Notes: generated by a model not told the origin, from the letters alone. A stretch of DNA of 64,000 nt from Pleurotus djamor (GCA_029747585.1 JAPEVF010000172.1:16639-80638); one strand, 5' to 3'. Counted from the first letter of the stretch, positions 11,891 through 24,421 are shown. Numbers and translations are program-made.

Positions 11891-11893
11891 ATA

Positions 11894-13193
11894 ATGTCCA
11901 CCAAGCGCGCGAAAATCCGCGTTCGTCGACCTTCCAATGTGTCTGTCCCATCTCGCGGGGTCCCAGCATTTCTCTCGAAGCTTTACGAGCAAGTAGCCCA
12001 TGCTGACCTAGCATCAGCGTTCCTTATTCCGTTTCTAGCATTCTTAGCGATGCTGCAAACCATCAGTACATACGATGGTCCGACGATGGAAAATCTTTCA
12101 TAGGTTCTTCTCCTGCGCCACATTGTTTCGCCGTTCTCACAGAGTCTTTAGTCTTCGACAGCAAACATTTCAGGTCCATCCTTGGCGCTTGGTTCACTCA
12201 CAGAAATTTCGGCACATTTACCCGCCAGCTCCATAACTATTCCTTTCACAAGATCCCCACAATTTGCCAGGCCCGCACTCGGCGCAGCACATCGGATGAC
12301 CATCAGTTCTTCAACCCGTTCTTTCAGCGCGGTGTGCCCCAGCTGCTTCGACACATTCATGCAAAGCGCAAAAGCATTCTGAAGCCCTCGTCCCGGACCG
12401 TGGCGCCAGCCAGCCTAGGCACCATGGTGACCGCCACCGACTCGCAGGTCTTCCAGGCCGGATTAACAGACTGTATTGCCGAAGTCCAGGCCACAGTCCG
12501 GCAGCTCATACAAGATACCATGCATACTCAACGGCTCGTCGAAAACCAGCAGATAACGGTGGATTATCTCGCGGAATATTTGAATAGGACTTCCGACCGT
12601 TTAGCAAACGTGTCGCTAGCCACCGGCGCCTCTGTGAACTCTGATGGTGCCGATTGGTATTATCAGACCGAGGATCGATCAGAACCTCGAGGTAAGAATC
12701 CATTCCGTGATGCTTCTCACATGTTCTTGAATGTTTCCCCGGTATAGAATCACCCTTAACCCCCGTGGTGGCTGAGCGACTCCCAAAGCAATTTGAATCT
12801 CACACTGATCCCCCCAATCCCGCGGTGGAATGCCACTCATACTCCAGCACCCCACTCGGACCTTACGCTCATAACTCGCCGCTCTCCAACACAAGTCCAA
12901 CACCAACATCGCTCGGTCCATACCCCAGCGTCGCAGGTTCTCAGTGGTACTATCCGGATCCCAACCTCTATCCGCAGCCTACGCTAGGCTTCCCACCGCC
13001 CGATTGCGCATTTTGGCCTCAACAACCTGGGGTCGCAGCTCCCCCGCAAGGTCAGTGTAGCAATCTTTCTTTGGGGATAGAACCGCTTTGCTGAACGACA
13101 TTTCTGTCATAAGCATCTGCGCCAGGTGCACCACCGGACCCAACCGATGAACACCTGTGGTACGTGGACGGCAATGGCCTTGTGCGGCGCTGA
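11894..13193 (+). CDS. HSF-type DNA-binding domain protein (376 aa)
   Basis: Exons are 11894-11988, 12039-12691, 12748-13050 and 13114-13193, sum 1131 nt. The domain at residues ~20-140 follows the heat-shock-factor winged-helix pattern: PAFLSKLYDILSD, then QYIRWSDDGKSF, then the recognition-helix equivalent NFGTFTRQLHNYSFHKI, then FFNPFFQRGVPQLLRHIHAK. The first intron needs a GC donor (GCAAGT) to keep phase. A 39-bp stretch (12104-12142, in frame, no stop) could also be spliced out, which would give ESLVFDSKHFRSILGAWF directly after SFI. A helical segment (IAEVQATVRQLIQDTM) and a Pro/Ser/Tyr-rich tail follow. It is probably a nuclear transcription regulator. The recognition helix differs from the classic NFSSFVRQLNMYGF, so the DNA target may differ too. 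Confidence 0.75.
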
Positions 13194-13743
13194 GCCTCGT
13201 ACTCCCTCTGAGACTGACAACCATCCCTTANCCCCGTTTCTCATGATTTCCATAACATAAGGACTTGAATTCTGAATTTTCCTACCTTCGAAGTCACACT
13301 CTGACTTGCTTTCGTCTTCCATGTGCACCAACTGGACAGTTTCCAGGCCACAAACTACCTATCCTTTATGCCCTTGTTTCGCTGGGTATCTTGAAAGATG
13401 GGGACGTACGGGTTTGACGTCAAGGCTTATAAGAGGAAACCTAGAGTAGTTGCCAAACATACCACTACAACGAAGATGGTGCGCGTCATAGTTGACGTCA
13501 TTGTCTAGAGCAACTTGCAAGGTTTATTTATAGATATGTTCGTGCCTCATTTATATAAGTTTCATGCTGGTTGCTGGGTGCTTCGCAATATTGGACTTCT
13601 GTGCGGAACAAGTAAACACTGCTCTGAGTCTTATCTCCAATCCAAGATGGAAGCTTGAGGTCCGCGAGCCGCCCGGCCCGTTCAAGAACGCCACCGCCCA
13701 GCGGAGGCAGTAAGTATTTCAAGCTCGAAACTTGAACCACCGC
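13194..13743. other. Intergenic region, includes an ambiguous base
   Basis: No gene is supported. The unresolved base at 13231 precedes a CCCC run. The right part is the leader of the F-box/LRR gene. Confidence 0.4.
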
Positions 13744-15334
13744 ATGTCTCAGACGCTCACCTTTCCACCCGAAGTTTGGACGATTATCGCGTCTTACCTG
13801 CCACCTACCGAGATATTCAGGCTACGAACGCTCGACTGGACATTCTACAACTTAGCCCTCGAAGCCAAATATACGTCCTTTCATGTGGATTGGCTAACCC
13901 TTGATACAGAGCTATCTAAGCTTGTCCGGGTCGCAACGTATGTTTCTTGAAATACTTTCTTGTCTCATTGAAGCACTTACGCTTTTGACTTTATCGATTG
14001 GATAGAGACACCGATGTCGCGAAGCGTGTCCGCGAATGGGTCATCCGAGTAGAGGCCTTGCGAGGGGATTTCACTTCGCTGAAGAATTTGGCTCGGAAGA
14101 CACCTTTGACACTCGGAACTCGACTAAGGAGCCTCATCAGAGGCATGTTTGAGTCTTTGTATCTCTTTCAAATGCGACCATCAACATTCGATGTCATACC
14201 TTCCTCCGCTGCACTCCAATTGCTCCTGGAGTCCATCACCCATGCGGACAAGCTTCGCAGATGCACGTTTGATCTAGACCCGTTCCCGTCCTCACAGAAT
14301 GCATCGTTCTACTCCGATTTCCACCTGAAGTGCTTGCGCAAGCTGTGGCCCATGTTGAAGCATCGTATACGCTCTCTGCATCTTCGCTACTTCATCCCGC
14401 ACGCGACGAAAACACTGGCTCATATTTTCGACGATTTATCCCAATTAACCGAGATCTCCTTGGACTTCCAAGTCGCGTATACTTGGGATAATGATTCAAC
14501 GTTGGCGGTAGCCAGATTTCTCAATGGGTCTTCAAATATTGAAGTTCTCTCACTCTTTGCGAGACAAGTGGGTGTCCAACCAACGGACCAATTCTTCAAT
14601 GACTTGGGTGAGCCTTATCAACCATTTCAGTTTCTTGAGTCCCACGACACGAAGTCTTCCCTAGGTCGATTTGCAAGCCTCAGGCAAGTCACCATTGACT
14701 TTCAGATGGGCGACGACCGCTGTTCGAGCCTTGCCCGATTTCTCAACGCTCATCCTGGGATAGAAGAGCTTCGTTTGTGCCATGAGATTCCTAGACTCGT
14801 GGTTTTGGCGTCCCTATGCCTTCCGAGGCTGCGAAAGATCTTCCTCTCTTTTGATGAGCACTCTGATTGGAGATTTCGGCCCAGCAGCGACACTCCCAGA
14901 TCATTTCCGTCGCTCACGGATCTCATCATACCAAGCCCTGCGATGGGCCATAGCCACTTATCGCATCTGTGCGAGATCATTGGCGTTGCTCCCCAGATGA
15001 ATCACCTCTCCATTTCGCTTACCTCCGTGACTGGAAAGTCACTCAACTTGCTCGCTGAAACTTTTCCTTCCCTCCAAATCCTGCATATCCATCTATGTCT
15101 GCAAGACGGCACATCTAGCCACTCGTTTTGGGTTAGCTTCTGCTTTGCATCTCCCGTTTTTCCCTTGTGTCTGATAATCACTTCGGATAGCGCACATTCA
15201 AACGGGATTTATCAAGCTTTAGTGTGGTTTGGAACCTTCGAAGTCTTGACTTAACGGGACCAGCTGGCTTAGATTCACGCCGGCTTACACAACTTGTCGT
15301 CGTTGCCGTCGAGGAGGCTCGTGGTCGCGGATAA
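13744..15334 (+). CDS. F-box/LRR protein (487 aa)
   Basis: Exons are 13744-13937, 14006-15131 and 15191-15334, sum 1464 nt (488 codons including stop). The F-box lies at the N-terminus (LTFPPEVWTIIASYLPPTEI then FRLRTLDWTFYNLAL). It is followed by repeated leucine-rich units (LRSLHLRYFIP, LTEISLDFQV, IEVLSLFARQV, IEELRLCHEIP, LRKIFLSFDEH, LQILHIHLCLQ, LRSLDLTGPAG). The last LRR-like unit appears only if the final intron is removed, which supports that intron. It is probably a substrate receptor of an SCF E3 ligase. Agaricomycetes carry large, fast-evolving families of these and the substrate cannot be predicted. The ATG at 13744 is used because the upstream extension starts with TTG. Confidence 0.8.
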
Positions 15335-15658
15335 AAGCATAAGGTCCCGGAGTAGAATCTCCAAAGTCTTCCTGCTACTTGCATAACTGTACTACTCTTC
15401 CAATCTTTCTGTTTTTCAGTGTATGTACAACCAATGTCCTTTGGGTAACCATGTAGTCGGAGTAACCATACTTTGTTCTGGCAATCACTATATTTACTTC
15501 AAGCCCAAAGCATGTATATCAGGTACGTAGCTTTAGCTTGTTGAATTGTTTCTTCTTCGCCTGTACGGGGTACGATTTCCAAGTACGCATCTCTGCAATT
15601 AGAGAGGTGTAGGGGCAATGTAGGAGCCTACCCTTATCCACCCCTCATCGATCATCCT
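15335..15658. other. Convergent 3' flank
   Basis: Space between two genes that end towards each other. No ORF or structured element is seen. Confidence 0.4.
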
Positions 15659-16958
15659 TCAGTGGAAAACCGGCGCTCCAGGTGTCCAACTGACTTGCTT
15701 ATAGCAATACCAGGTATCCGTCTCTGTGCTACCCGAATCGCCAGACGACTGTGAATATGGGTTTAGACGTCGTCCCTGGCTAAAAAGTGTATATGGCGTA
15801 CCGATGAAGCGTTCTGATCAAGTGATGCGTACAAACTGTAGCCAAAGCTTTCTAGCACTTCGATCATGCGTAGAAGGAGGATACGAGTGGATACAGCTTC
15901 AGATCCGGACGCCATCCAGGGGTAGCCTTCGCATTTGAATTCACTGATAACGATGTGAACGATGATGACTTCGTTGAAAGATAATAGACCTACTATACTC
16001 CACCGTCCTTCCAACCTTTATTTATGGTGAGCGTGTGAGCCAATACCTACACGCAATGGAAGCAATTACGTACCGTCCTTCTGCAGCATGGACCCGAGTA
16101 TTTGCTCTGATAGAGGTTTAACAGGAAGATCGGCTCGAAGTACATCTAGTACGTACTGAATGGTAGGACCAACTCCTCTGGTGCACCAATCAGGCGGAGA
16201 CGATCGCCCATATTGAAGGATATCGCGAACCATGTACAAGGAGGAGGGAGTGGTTGTTGATACCGAAAGATACATGTGTCTTTGTCGGCCTTCGCAAATA
16301 AAGTCAGTCAAGTGCTTGATTTTCGACGCAGCCGTATTTACCTGTTTCTTGCTAATGTCAGTACTAATGCACAGGATCCATCCCATGCTATACAATGTTG
16401 AAAGAACGCCACACTAGGGAGACGGTGAGACGAAGAGCACTGACAGTGGGCCGTCGACCGCCGTACCATGAGCACCCGTGAAGGGCTAGCTTCGCTTCCT
16501 TTCGCATACCATGGATTGCCTTTGAGCTTGAATTCATGGGAACCATGGTAATTTCGTTCCTCCTAGTCTCCCAATGAGCCTTAGAAAGAGAGGTGGCCGA
16601 GATCAGCGCCTACCTGAATCCCTTTGGCCCATGATTGTTGGATCGCTGTGAATTTTCAGATAGCTGAACAGATAGCCCGGGAGCTGAATTCCGAACCGGT
16701 TCGAATGGTATTGATATGTTCCACCGGAAATTGTATGAACCGTAGGCGATCGCTGTTACAAGACATGAATCAGCGCATCGTCTGGATCTTGATGGTGAGT
16801 TACACGCACTACATATTCATCGACATGCAAGCGAATTGGGTGCGAAATACAGGAGGTGGTCCCGCTGCCTGGGTGTTATCGTGGCTGAAAGCAGGTGGTG
16901 GGTCGCTTTCTGGCATCCTGTACGGTGCATCAAGGACGGTGTCTTTCTTGTCGTACAT
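15659..16958 (-). CDS. Agaricomycete hypothetical protein with two related EFKxxGxPW modules
   Basis: Built from about eight short exons joined by canonical introns in phase. It begins MYDKKDTVLDAPYRMPESDP, a Pro-rich N-terminus with PPPAFS and PPPVFR. It continues AIQQSWAKGIQ, then EFKLKGNPWYAKGSEASPSR, GWILCISTDISKK, ADKDTCIFRY and WFAISFNMGDRLRLIGAPEE. A second module follows: EFKCEGYPWMASGSEAVSTR, MIEVLESFGYSLYASLDQ, TDTWYCYKQVSWTPGAPVFH, stop at 15659. Both modules share EFK..G.PW..GSEA..[ST]R and a following GW/GY-x-L segment, implying internal duplication. I know the layout as a frequent uncharacterised family of mushroom genomes. Function is unknown. A splice junction around 15960 is uncertain. 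Confidence 0.65.
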
Positions 16959-18123
16959 GACGAAATGAGTGATGATGATGATCAATACTTGGTGTTAGTG
17001 GACGTGGATCTGGCGGACGCGCCGACCAAGGGGCGCTTTATATGACCAACTTCTCCACATTGTCGAGGCAGTGCACCGCCGGCACAGCTTGGGTCATCTC
17101 CTACAAGATCGGACATGAAACACCATACAGCGCTCGAGTTTATGTATATTCTTCAGGGATCGCTCCAAGTTACCCTGCCAGTAGCCTTTGCGGAACGAGT
17201 CAACGACTGCGTGATTTCCAGCGTCATCTCGTTGCTGTCCGAATTTCTTGGCTAACCGGACCCGATGTAATACGCACTGCACTTCAGTGCTTCCCTATTG
17301 CTGGATATGGGGTGGTACTTGGCGATGCGCCCAAGGAGGTTGGTTACTAATCGCTTCCCCGTTCAACTTCAAGCTCGCGCGGAGGGTCTCGTGCCGCGGA
17401 CTCTTCACTGGTGACATCATAGTTTCCCCTGGACCTCCTATCACACTTTGTCGTTGTGAGTGATCGCTTTTTCAGCTTCACGGTGATCTATGGGCTCATT
17501 CCGGAGTATTCATAACATGACCCCCAGTCCTTCCCCGAAGCAACTCCTCTCACGTCGGTACTCTGACCCCCCGGGAGCACGTGTCCTTTGGACCCTTGCA
17601 CGGGGTAATAGCACCATTATAAATAGCAACATCTTCCCTCGATCGTTTGCAAGAAATTCTCTTGTCGACGCGATTCGGATTGCCCAGTGATGTACATGCT
17701 GTATGAAGCTCATTATTCGTGGTTATGAACCGTTATTGACGTGGTCACGGAGAAATCTCGGCCAACATGCTCAGAATACCAGCGAACGGACACCACCAAT
17801 GCCGTACCTCCAATGCTACCTATGAGATCTAACGTTAAAGAATCACCGTCATAGATAGTACCTTTGATAAGAACGCACTCTGGTAAGCACATACATCGTC
17901 CGAGAGGTAAGGGATGCGTCACACAAAGGAAGACAGAACCATATCTGAGCGTTCTAAAGTGATAAGAACCGCTGTGCGTCGGTGGAAATGTCTGTTTCAA
18001 GTTTAGGACAGGGAGAATACTCGGGCAAGGAAGCACTGATTCCAAACCGTCCCTTAGATCACTCGTTTTGTACATAACACTAGGACGAGTTCTGTACCAC
18101 TTGTTTGTCGGCCCCCGCCAAAC
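16959..18123. other. Gene-poor stretch
   Basis: Several ORFs of 60-120 codons exist on both strands (for example minus 17713-18075), but none shows splice logic, a recognisable motif or a credible start. A strong TATA-like word (TATAAATAG, 17618-17626, plus strand) has no supported gene just after it, so a short or non-coding transcript is possible. Confidence 0.35.
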
Positions 18124-18273
18124 ATGACCTTCCCGTTCGTGCGTCGGCTACGCGAACTGGCTACATCAAGGGGATGGCTCGCCTCTGCTGGAGTAACCTC
18201 GGCGTCTCTTGGTTCCAAGACGGGTATAAAGACCAATCCCGACTCTAAACCACAGCCCTCAGAATCCCCGCCA

Positions 18274-19448
18274 ATGGCTTATCAGATCCTCGTATCGTCG
18301 TACACGGAAGATGTCACCACGCTCACTTTCGACCCTAAATTATCTTCGATCACTGTCAGCTCAGCCGTTCATGCTGGACATCATCCATCGTGGATTACGA
18401 AGCATCCCGATGACCCTTCATTAGTTTTCACGGGCCTGGAGCAAACTGAAGGAGTGGTGTTAGCGATTAAATATGACAAGGAATGGAAGGGGAAAGTGGT
18501 TGGAGAAGTATCGAGCAAGGGAGCTGATCCTTGTGATCTACTTTGTACCAAGGACGAACTTCTCGTGGCAAATGTACGTCGTCAGCTGTTGCTTAAAGCT
18601 TTGAAGAAGTTCTTATCTGGATCCGTCACATGAATTGTGAAGTATTCGTCAGGAAGCATTACGAGCATTGCAGTGTCGTCGGCACCTCCTTACTTTCTGG
18701 ACAAAGCCCCTGAAACGGTGAGCTTCGAGGGACGGGGGCCTAACACGGACAGGCAAGAAGGAGCGCATGCGCACCAAGTCTACCTCCATCCTAGCACTGG
18801 GGAACTACTTGTAGTCGACCTGGGATCTGATAAAGTTCATCGGCTGGCAAAGAACCAAAGTGGGTCATGGGCTGTCGAGGGAAATATAGTTTACGAAGGC
18901 GGAGCGGGTCCACGACATGTTGCGGTATACGGTGCGTTTCTCGGAGAGTTCATGAGTACGCTGGTGTTAATAAAGGCTTCTTAACGTCATAAGGCGAGTA
19001 TTTGTTCACCGCCCTCGAGCTCTCGAACGGGATATCGAAGCACAAGTTCAATTCACTTCCAACGGGAGCCGATTTCATCAGTGCAGCTTCCAGTCTCTCA
19101 GTGCAGCTCCCATCACCGGATATGCTTGTCTCCGAGATCCTCATCCCCAAGCCAAACCAAACATACTCAGAACCGTACATCTATTTGTCCAACAGAAACG
19201 ATCCTTCGCCTGAGGGGGACACTATAGCGATATTCGACCTCGACTTGAACCTCGTAGCCGAAGTGAGGACGGGATTGAATCATCTCAGAGGAATGGTGTT
19301 CGGCGGAACGGATGATAAATGGTTGGTGGCGGGTGGTGCACGAGGTGGAGGCGTCGCTATCTTCGAGCGCGTGGACGGGGGCAAGGGTCTCCAGAAGATC
19401 GCTCATAACCCCGAGATCAAAGAACCAACGGGCTTCCTTTGGGCATGA
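18274..19448 (+). CDS. Beta-propeller lactonase (6-phosphogluconolactonase-like)
   Basis: Exons are 18274-18573, 18643-18931 and 18994-19448, in phase, 347 aa. The sequence fits the seven-bladed lactonase/carboxymuconate-cyclase family (PF10282). It shows ILVSSYTEDVTTLTFDP at the start, HPSWITKHPDDPSLVFTGLE, AHAHQVYLHPSTGELLVVDLGSDK split by blades, GAGPRHVAVY, YIYLSNRNDP and the closing GGGVAIFERVDGG and EPTGFLWA. Family members hydrolyse sugar or aromatic lactones. The real substrate here is unknown. An in-frame ATG at 18124 would add 50 residues rich in Arg, Ala and Ser (MTFPFVRRLRELATSRGW), which could be a mitochondrial presequence. I prefer the inner start because homologues usually begin near it. 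Confidence 0.8.
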
Positions 19449-19563
19449 GCACGACAACAAGGCAATCGGTAATTTTATTTCCACACGAAATGTATGAATA
19501 AACCTGTAGAGTATCTATGTACCACGCGAAATCATTCACGGTGATTGAATTGGTTGGTGGAGA

Positions 19564-21207
19564 CTAACCGACGATGCCTTCGGCTCGTAGATCGCTGAGT
19601 TGAGTTTCGCTAAGTCCGAGGTGCTCGCTTAAGACTTCGTTTGTGTGTTGACCCAAATCGGGGCCTGCCCATCTGACCTTGGTGTCGTAGCCTTCGAGGA
19701 CTGGGAAAGTGCTTGACATCTTAACCGTCCATCCTCTTTTGTCTACCGAAGTCTCTTCGCCGGTTGGGGCGGGAACCCACGCCTCTTCTATCGCGTTTCT
19801 CGCCTTGAGTTGATCGGCGTTCACTATGTCTTTCACGTTGAGCACACGACCAACGGGTACGCCTGCCTTGTTCATGACTTCGAAGACCTCTTCTGCGCTT
19901 CTTCGGCTGGTCCAGCTGGAGATAGCGTCCTCTATCTCCGTCTGTCTAGAGACTCTATGTTGGTTTCGTTCGTATTCCGGTCCTATTAGATCGGTACGCT
20001 GGATGGCTGTCATGAGCCGGTTATAGATGGTATCACCGTTCGCGCCAATCACAATGTAGGTAGGAGTCGTTGGCGTTTCCGAGGAAGGCAAGCACGGATA
20101 AGCATTGGTAGGCACGATGCCCGTTACTGAGGATCCTGAAGGCCCTCGAACCTAAGTAGGTGTGAACAATGGGCTGACACTGCTTTAACCAGATACAATA
20201 TCCCACCTTGTCCTTTCGATCGTATTCGGGTATAATGCCTTCCATCAAGTTAAGCATGCTAAACATCGTGTGTTGGCACATTTTCTGCTAGAAAGTTCGC
20301 TAGGTCGTAGCGCACCTTTCCATGATGCTGACATCCACCGTTCGGCCATTGGGTAAATTCTGGTCTTGTTTATTTTTCTTAGCAAGCAGCGCGATAACCT
20401 CAAGGTTGGAAATCATTTTAGAGACACAAGGGGGGTACTCAGCTTGCGCACTCACCGTTCCAAAAGCAGCGTGTAATCCAGCGATAGAGTCTCCCAGGCT
20501 GATATTCGGACGAACAGGAGGGCCAGAGAGACCACCGGTGATGGCATCGGGAAAACCGTTGATATAGCGGAACCCTGACTCTGCTTCACACACAGAAGCA
20601 TAGCCAGGTCGAGGAGCCCATGGTCCTGTTTGTCCATAACCACTCACGCGAGTGAAAATGAGGTCTGGATTGAGAGGATGAAGATCGCTAGGTCCGAGGC
20701 CCCACTTCTCCAACGCTATTAGCGTGTGATGTAAGCGATTTGTTGAGGATGAGTGGAACGCACTTACTCCCAGGCTTGAAATTCTCGATCAATACGTCAC
20801 TCTTCACAGCGAGCTCTTTCACAAGCCTGAAAGTTCCCTCAGCTGCGAGCCTCGGTCCAATCAGTAACGAAAAACCCACGCTCGTCCTTTGGGTTGTCGA
20901 AGGTCGATCACGACACTCTTTTTGTTTCTTGCGATGCTTCTGAACCAAGGGCTCGTCCCATCGACGTCGAGCTCACGCCATACACGAAGGGGATCACCGG
21001 TTTTAGGTGGTTCAACTTTGATCACTTCAGCCCCGAATTGCCTAGTGAGCGGTGTTAGATAGGCAAAGCCCAGAGCGTTTTTGATTTAGGCTTTAAGCAC
21101 CCTAAAAGCTGTCCAGCAAATGGACCAGCGATAAGTTGACCCATTTCAAGGACTCGAATCCCCGAGAGAGGCAGGTCGTTGTTAGGTCGCGGGAGAGTCG
21201 ACAACAT
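19564..21207 (-). CDS. CaiB/BaiF family III CoA-transferase
   Basis: Begins with the ATG at 21207 (MLSTLPRPNNDLPLSGIRVL), with the family N-terminus (GIRVLEMGQLIAGPFAGQLL, then QFGAEVIKVEPPKTGDPLR). It continues with IARNKKSVVIDLRQPKG, VKSDVLIENFKPG, EKWGLGPSDL, RVSGYGQTGPWAPRPGYA, SDSIAGLHAAFG-like text and NGRTVDVSIMES, whose Asp is the position of the catalytic aspartate in formyl-CoA transferase. The C-terminus is ARNAIEEAWVPAP..TGEE to the stop at 19564. About six introns are needed. Around 20865-20895 the join between RQPKG and EGTFRLVKEL requires either a very short intron (~30-40 bp) or a small frame lesion. It probably moves CoA between carboxylic acids (succinyl-, glutaryl- or oxalyl-CoA type). 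The exact substrate is unknown. Confidence 0.8.
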
Positions 21208-22042
21208 CCTGAAAATGCCCCCGATTCAAGGGAGTCACCAGACAGTATATCAGCGGGTAGCCCTACAAAGGCTCAGAATTTTACCTCCGGTGCGAAGCTC
21301 GAGCGCGGCATGGTGACAGTGGAAGCCTTGCTATCATCACTAAGATGGACTACAGTTGTATCAGTTTCGATTGAAGTGTTGAGTACATTATCCACAGAAA
21401 ATGAGAGATATGGGTAGCAAGTCCTCTCCTGCCCAGCTAAGGTTGAGCGGAAGTTCGTCTGAGAACTAGCGTTTGAGACGCAGAATTGTCCCACCGGGTA
21501 AGGGTTTATACAGCTTGGACCAGGGAAAGATAGACGCAGACTAAGACGTTTAACCGGTTGATGCTTACTTGGATGAAGCCAGGGAAAAGCAAGTCCTTGC
21601 TGCGTTCGTTCCTCCGTGGACGAAGTGGTCAGGAAGCAGAAGGCCGGTAACCAAACAGCCGGCTTTCAAACACGAACACCCCTGAACGTTGAACGACACT
21701 TGTCCCGTGACCAACGCGGAACTTTTCGAACACATTGTCACTTGGCTTCGTACGACGATCTCTTTTGCTGCCACATAATCGACTCCACATAGTCGATTGA
21801 GCAAGGTTCAACTTTCAAATACGCGCAGGATGGCTCTCAATTATGTACCGTGCACAGGTTTCCTCACTGGTCATGTGCACGTGTAGCAATGGACGTTTTC
21901 GCCGTGTCGCAAATCCCCCAATGCGGTGTAAAGGTGCGAGGAAGGCTATGAGCTACTATGAGTCAAGGAGGGCCTCTGACTCATTTGCGCTATTATATAG
22001 ACCAGAAAATAATGTGTTGTTCCGCCGACTTGTCCTGGAGGC
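21208..22042. promoter_or_regulatory. Divergent promoter region
   Basis: This 835-bp region separates two genes pointing away from each other (CoA-transferase left, DUF2828 gene right). It holds the TATA-like word TATTATATAG at 21991-22000, about 45 bp before the DUF2828 start. Part of the left side may be a spliced 5' leader of the CoA-transferase. No other gene is seen. Confidence 0.45.
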
Positions 22043-24421
22043 ATGGTCGCCGTCCCCCCAGCATCAGCATCTTCTCAGGATTTTACCCTTCCTGCTATAC
22101 CAGAGCTTTACCTCTCTAATTTTCTCGACGTCCTCATCCCACCTGCACCCACCACACCATCAAGCAAAGATCGATATGCTGCAGGTCTTACGGCATGGGG
22201 AACCCCCCTTGTTCAGACAAGGAGCAATCCAATGATTTCTGCCTTGACAGACACGGCAAATCGGACTTGGACGACCAATGGTGCAGGAGCATTTAGCTTC
22301 ACAGGCTCCGCTACACTTGACGCGTTTCAGTTTGCAAGTGAGAGGACTGGTCGCGAGCTGGACAAGGTGCTGTCCAGGTCTTGGAGGGAAGACCCCGAAT
22401 TGACCATCCGAATCATTTGGAACTTGCGGAGTATCCATGATGGAAAGGGGGATAAAGAAGGCTTTTATCGGTAAGCTCATTCTAACATCGCCTTGGAAGA
22501 ATTGGTGTTCATATGAACTTGTAGCGCTTTTGGCTGGCTTTACCAAAAGCATCCACGGACAGCGATTGCCAATCTTCACTTGCTCGTTGAACCCGTTTGT
22601 TCCACTCCAAGGCGCCCTGAATCCTTCTCCCATGGCTACTGGAAAGATTTGCTCAACATCCTCGCTCTTGAAACCACAGGAGAACTCGCCGCCTTTGATG
22701 GTTCTCCTGCACTTCTTCATCACCCTCGACAAAAGTACACCTACCCCCGGCAGAAACGTCGCCTGAAGATCGTTTCGCGTGACACTCGTATTCTTCTAGC
22801 CCAGAAGGCCAACGAAAATCGTAGGGTTGCAGCGAAAGCACTTCGTGCGAAGAAAGCCTCTCAATCAGCTCAACGACTTGGGCAGAAGCTGCGTTCAGCG
22901 AATTATCGCGCCCTGTTTGTCGCTGTCGCGCGTCTCTTCGCCCAACAACTAGTGAAGGACATAAAACTACTTGGCGAAGCTGATGAACTCCCAGAAGACG
23001 CTGATCGAGTCGCGTTTTTGAAAGGATTGTCCCTTGCTGGCAAATGGGCTCCTACGCCTGGCCTTTTCCATGATCGTGTCACAAATATATCAACCGCCAT
23101 CGCCTTACTCATTCGTCACTCCAAAGTTCTTCCATTCCCTGCCATTTTGGACGATGCTCAAGCCGACCTCTGCAGTCGCGACCGTTTTGCTATCCTTCGC
23201 TCCTTCTACCAGCGTTGGGTACTTACCCCGCTTCGCAGAGCCAGCGTGGTGACAGAAACATTCATGGCGTCTAACCGATGGAACGAAATTCGATATAACC
23301 GCGTGGCCTCGCATTGCATGCAACTCCACAAAGATCACTTTCACAAGCATGATGAAGACCGCTTTTCGCAGTACCTTGTTCGGCTTATCGAAGGCAAAGC
23401 AACTATCAGCGGCGCTACATTGATGCCACACGAGCTCGTTGCTCAAGTTACTCGTGCTACCATGGCACAGAGTGTTGTCAAGGATAAGGTTGCTGCTGTG
23501 CGACAGCACAAGATCGAGTTGATGAGGATGCAGAGTCTTGTCGCTGAGGAACAGTGGAAAGCTTTAATAAACCGCCTTCGAGAGTCGGGCAGCATCGACA
23601 ACGCCATTGCTATCTGTGACGTCTCTGGTTCAATGGGTTCTATCCACTGCAAGTTGGATAAGAACGCCGTTCAACCAATCTTCCCGGCCGTTGCGCTCTC
23701 CTTGGTCCTCTCTCAGCTCGCCAAGCCACCGTTCAATAATGGATTCATCACGTTCTCATCAACTCCTCAATTCGTTACTCTAGACCCAACCTTATCTCTC
23801 AGCGATTCGATCCAAAAAATGGTCCGTGCCGACTGGGGTGACAACACGGATTTCGACGCCGTGTTCCTCAAGCTCCTCCTCCCTTTGGCCATAGAACGTA
23901 AGGTCAAACAGGAAGACATGATCAAGCGTCTCTTCGTTTTCTCCGACATGCAATTTGACGCGTCACATACTTGCTCGGGTTCAACCACCGATTGGTGGAC
24001 CGACAGCGCTGGTGGTGACTGGGGAGCGTATGATGCCGCTCTCCGTGCACCTGATTGGAAGACCAACCATGATACTATCGAAGAGGCGTACAAGGCCGCT
24101 GGCTATGAAGTCCCTCAAATCGTCTATTGGAATTTAGCGTCGCATCAGAGTGTTCCAGTCACCGCGGAGAAAAAAGGTGTTGCTTTGTTGAACGGGTTCT
24201 CGCCGGCGATGTTGAAGATATTTATGGGAGAAGAACCGGGGCCCGAGGAAGATAAGATCGATGGGGAGTGGCAAGATGTCGAGGAGGATGGTGAGACGAA
24301 GACGCTCGACGTCGATTGGAATCGTTTTGATCCCGTCAATGCTATGAAGAAAGCCCTCTCTCAGCCCAGCTACAGGCGCTTGACTGTGGCGTATGAGTCG
24401 AAGCCCTTTGTTCAAGGGTAA
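22043..24421 (+). CDS. DUF2828 protein with vWA/MIDAS domain, copy 1 (774 aa)
   Basis: Two exons (22043-22470, 22525-24421), sum 2325 nt. The N-terminal helical half (ATLDAFQFASERTGRELDKV, SWREDPELTIRIIWNLRSIH, HGYWKDLLNILALE) resembles the repeat-rich TROVE-like part of these proteins. The C-terminal part is a von Willebrand A domain with the metal-site motif CDVSGSMGS, a following FNNGFITFS strand, a TDFDAVF segment and RLFVFSDMQFD. Proteins of this layout (PF11443) recall Ro60/TROVE RNA-binding proteins, but their role in fungi is unknown. A close paralogue lies at 54173-56338 on the other strand. This copy has an intron after GFYR and an extra Trp-rich insert after the FSDMQFD strand (TTDWWTDSAGGDWGAY). 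Confidence 0.85.

Noticed and set aside
16624..17045. Plus-strand ORFs of 70-115 codons
   Set aside because: They overlap exons of the minus-strand two-module gene, which has consistent splice sites and motif content.
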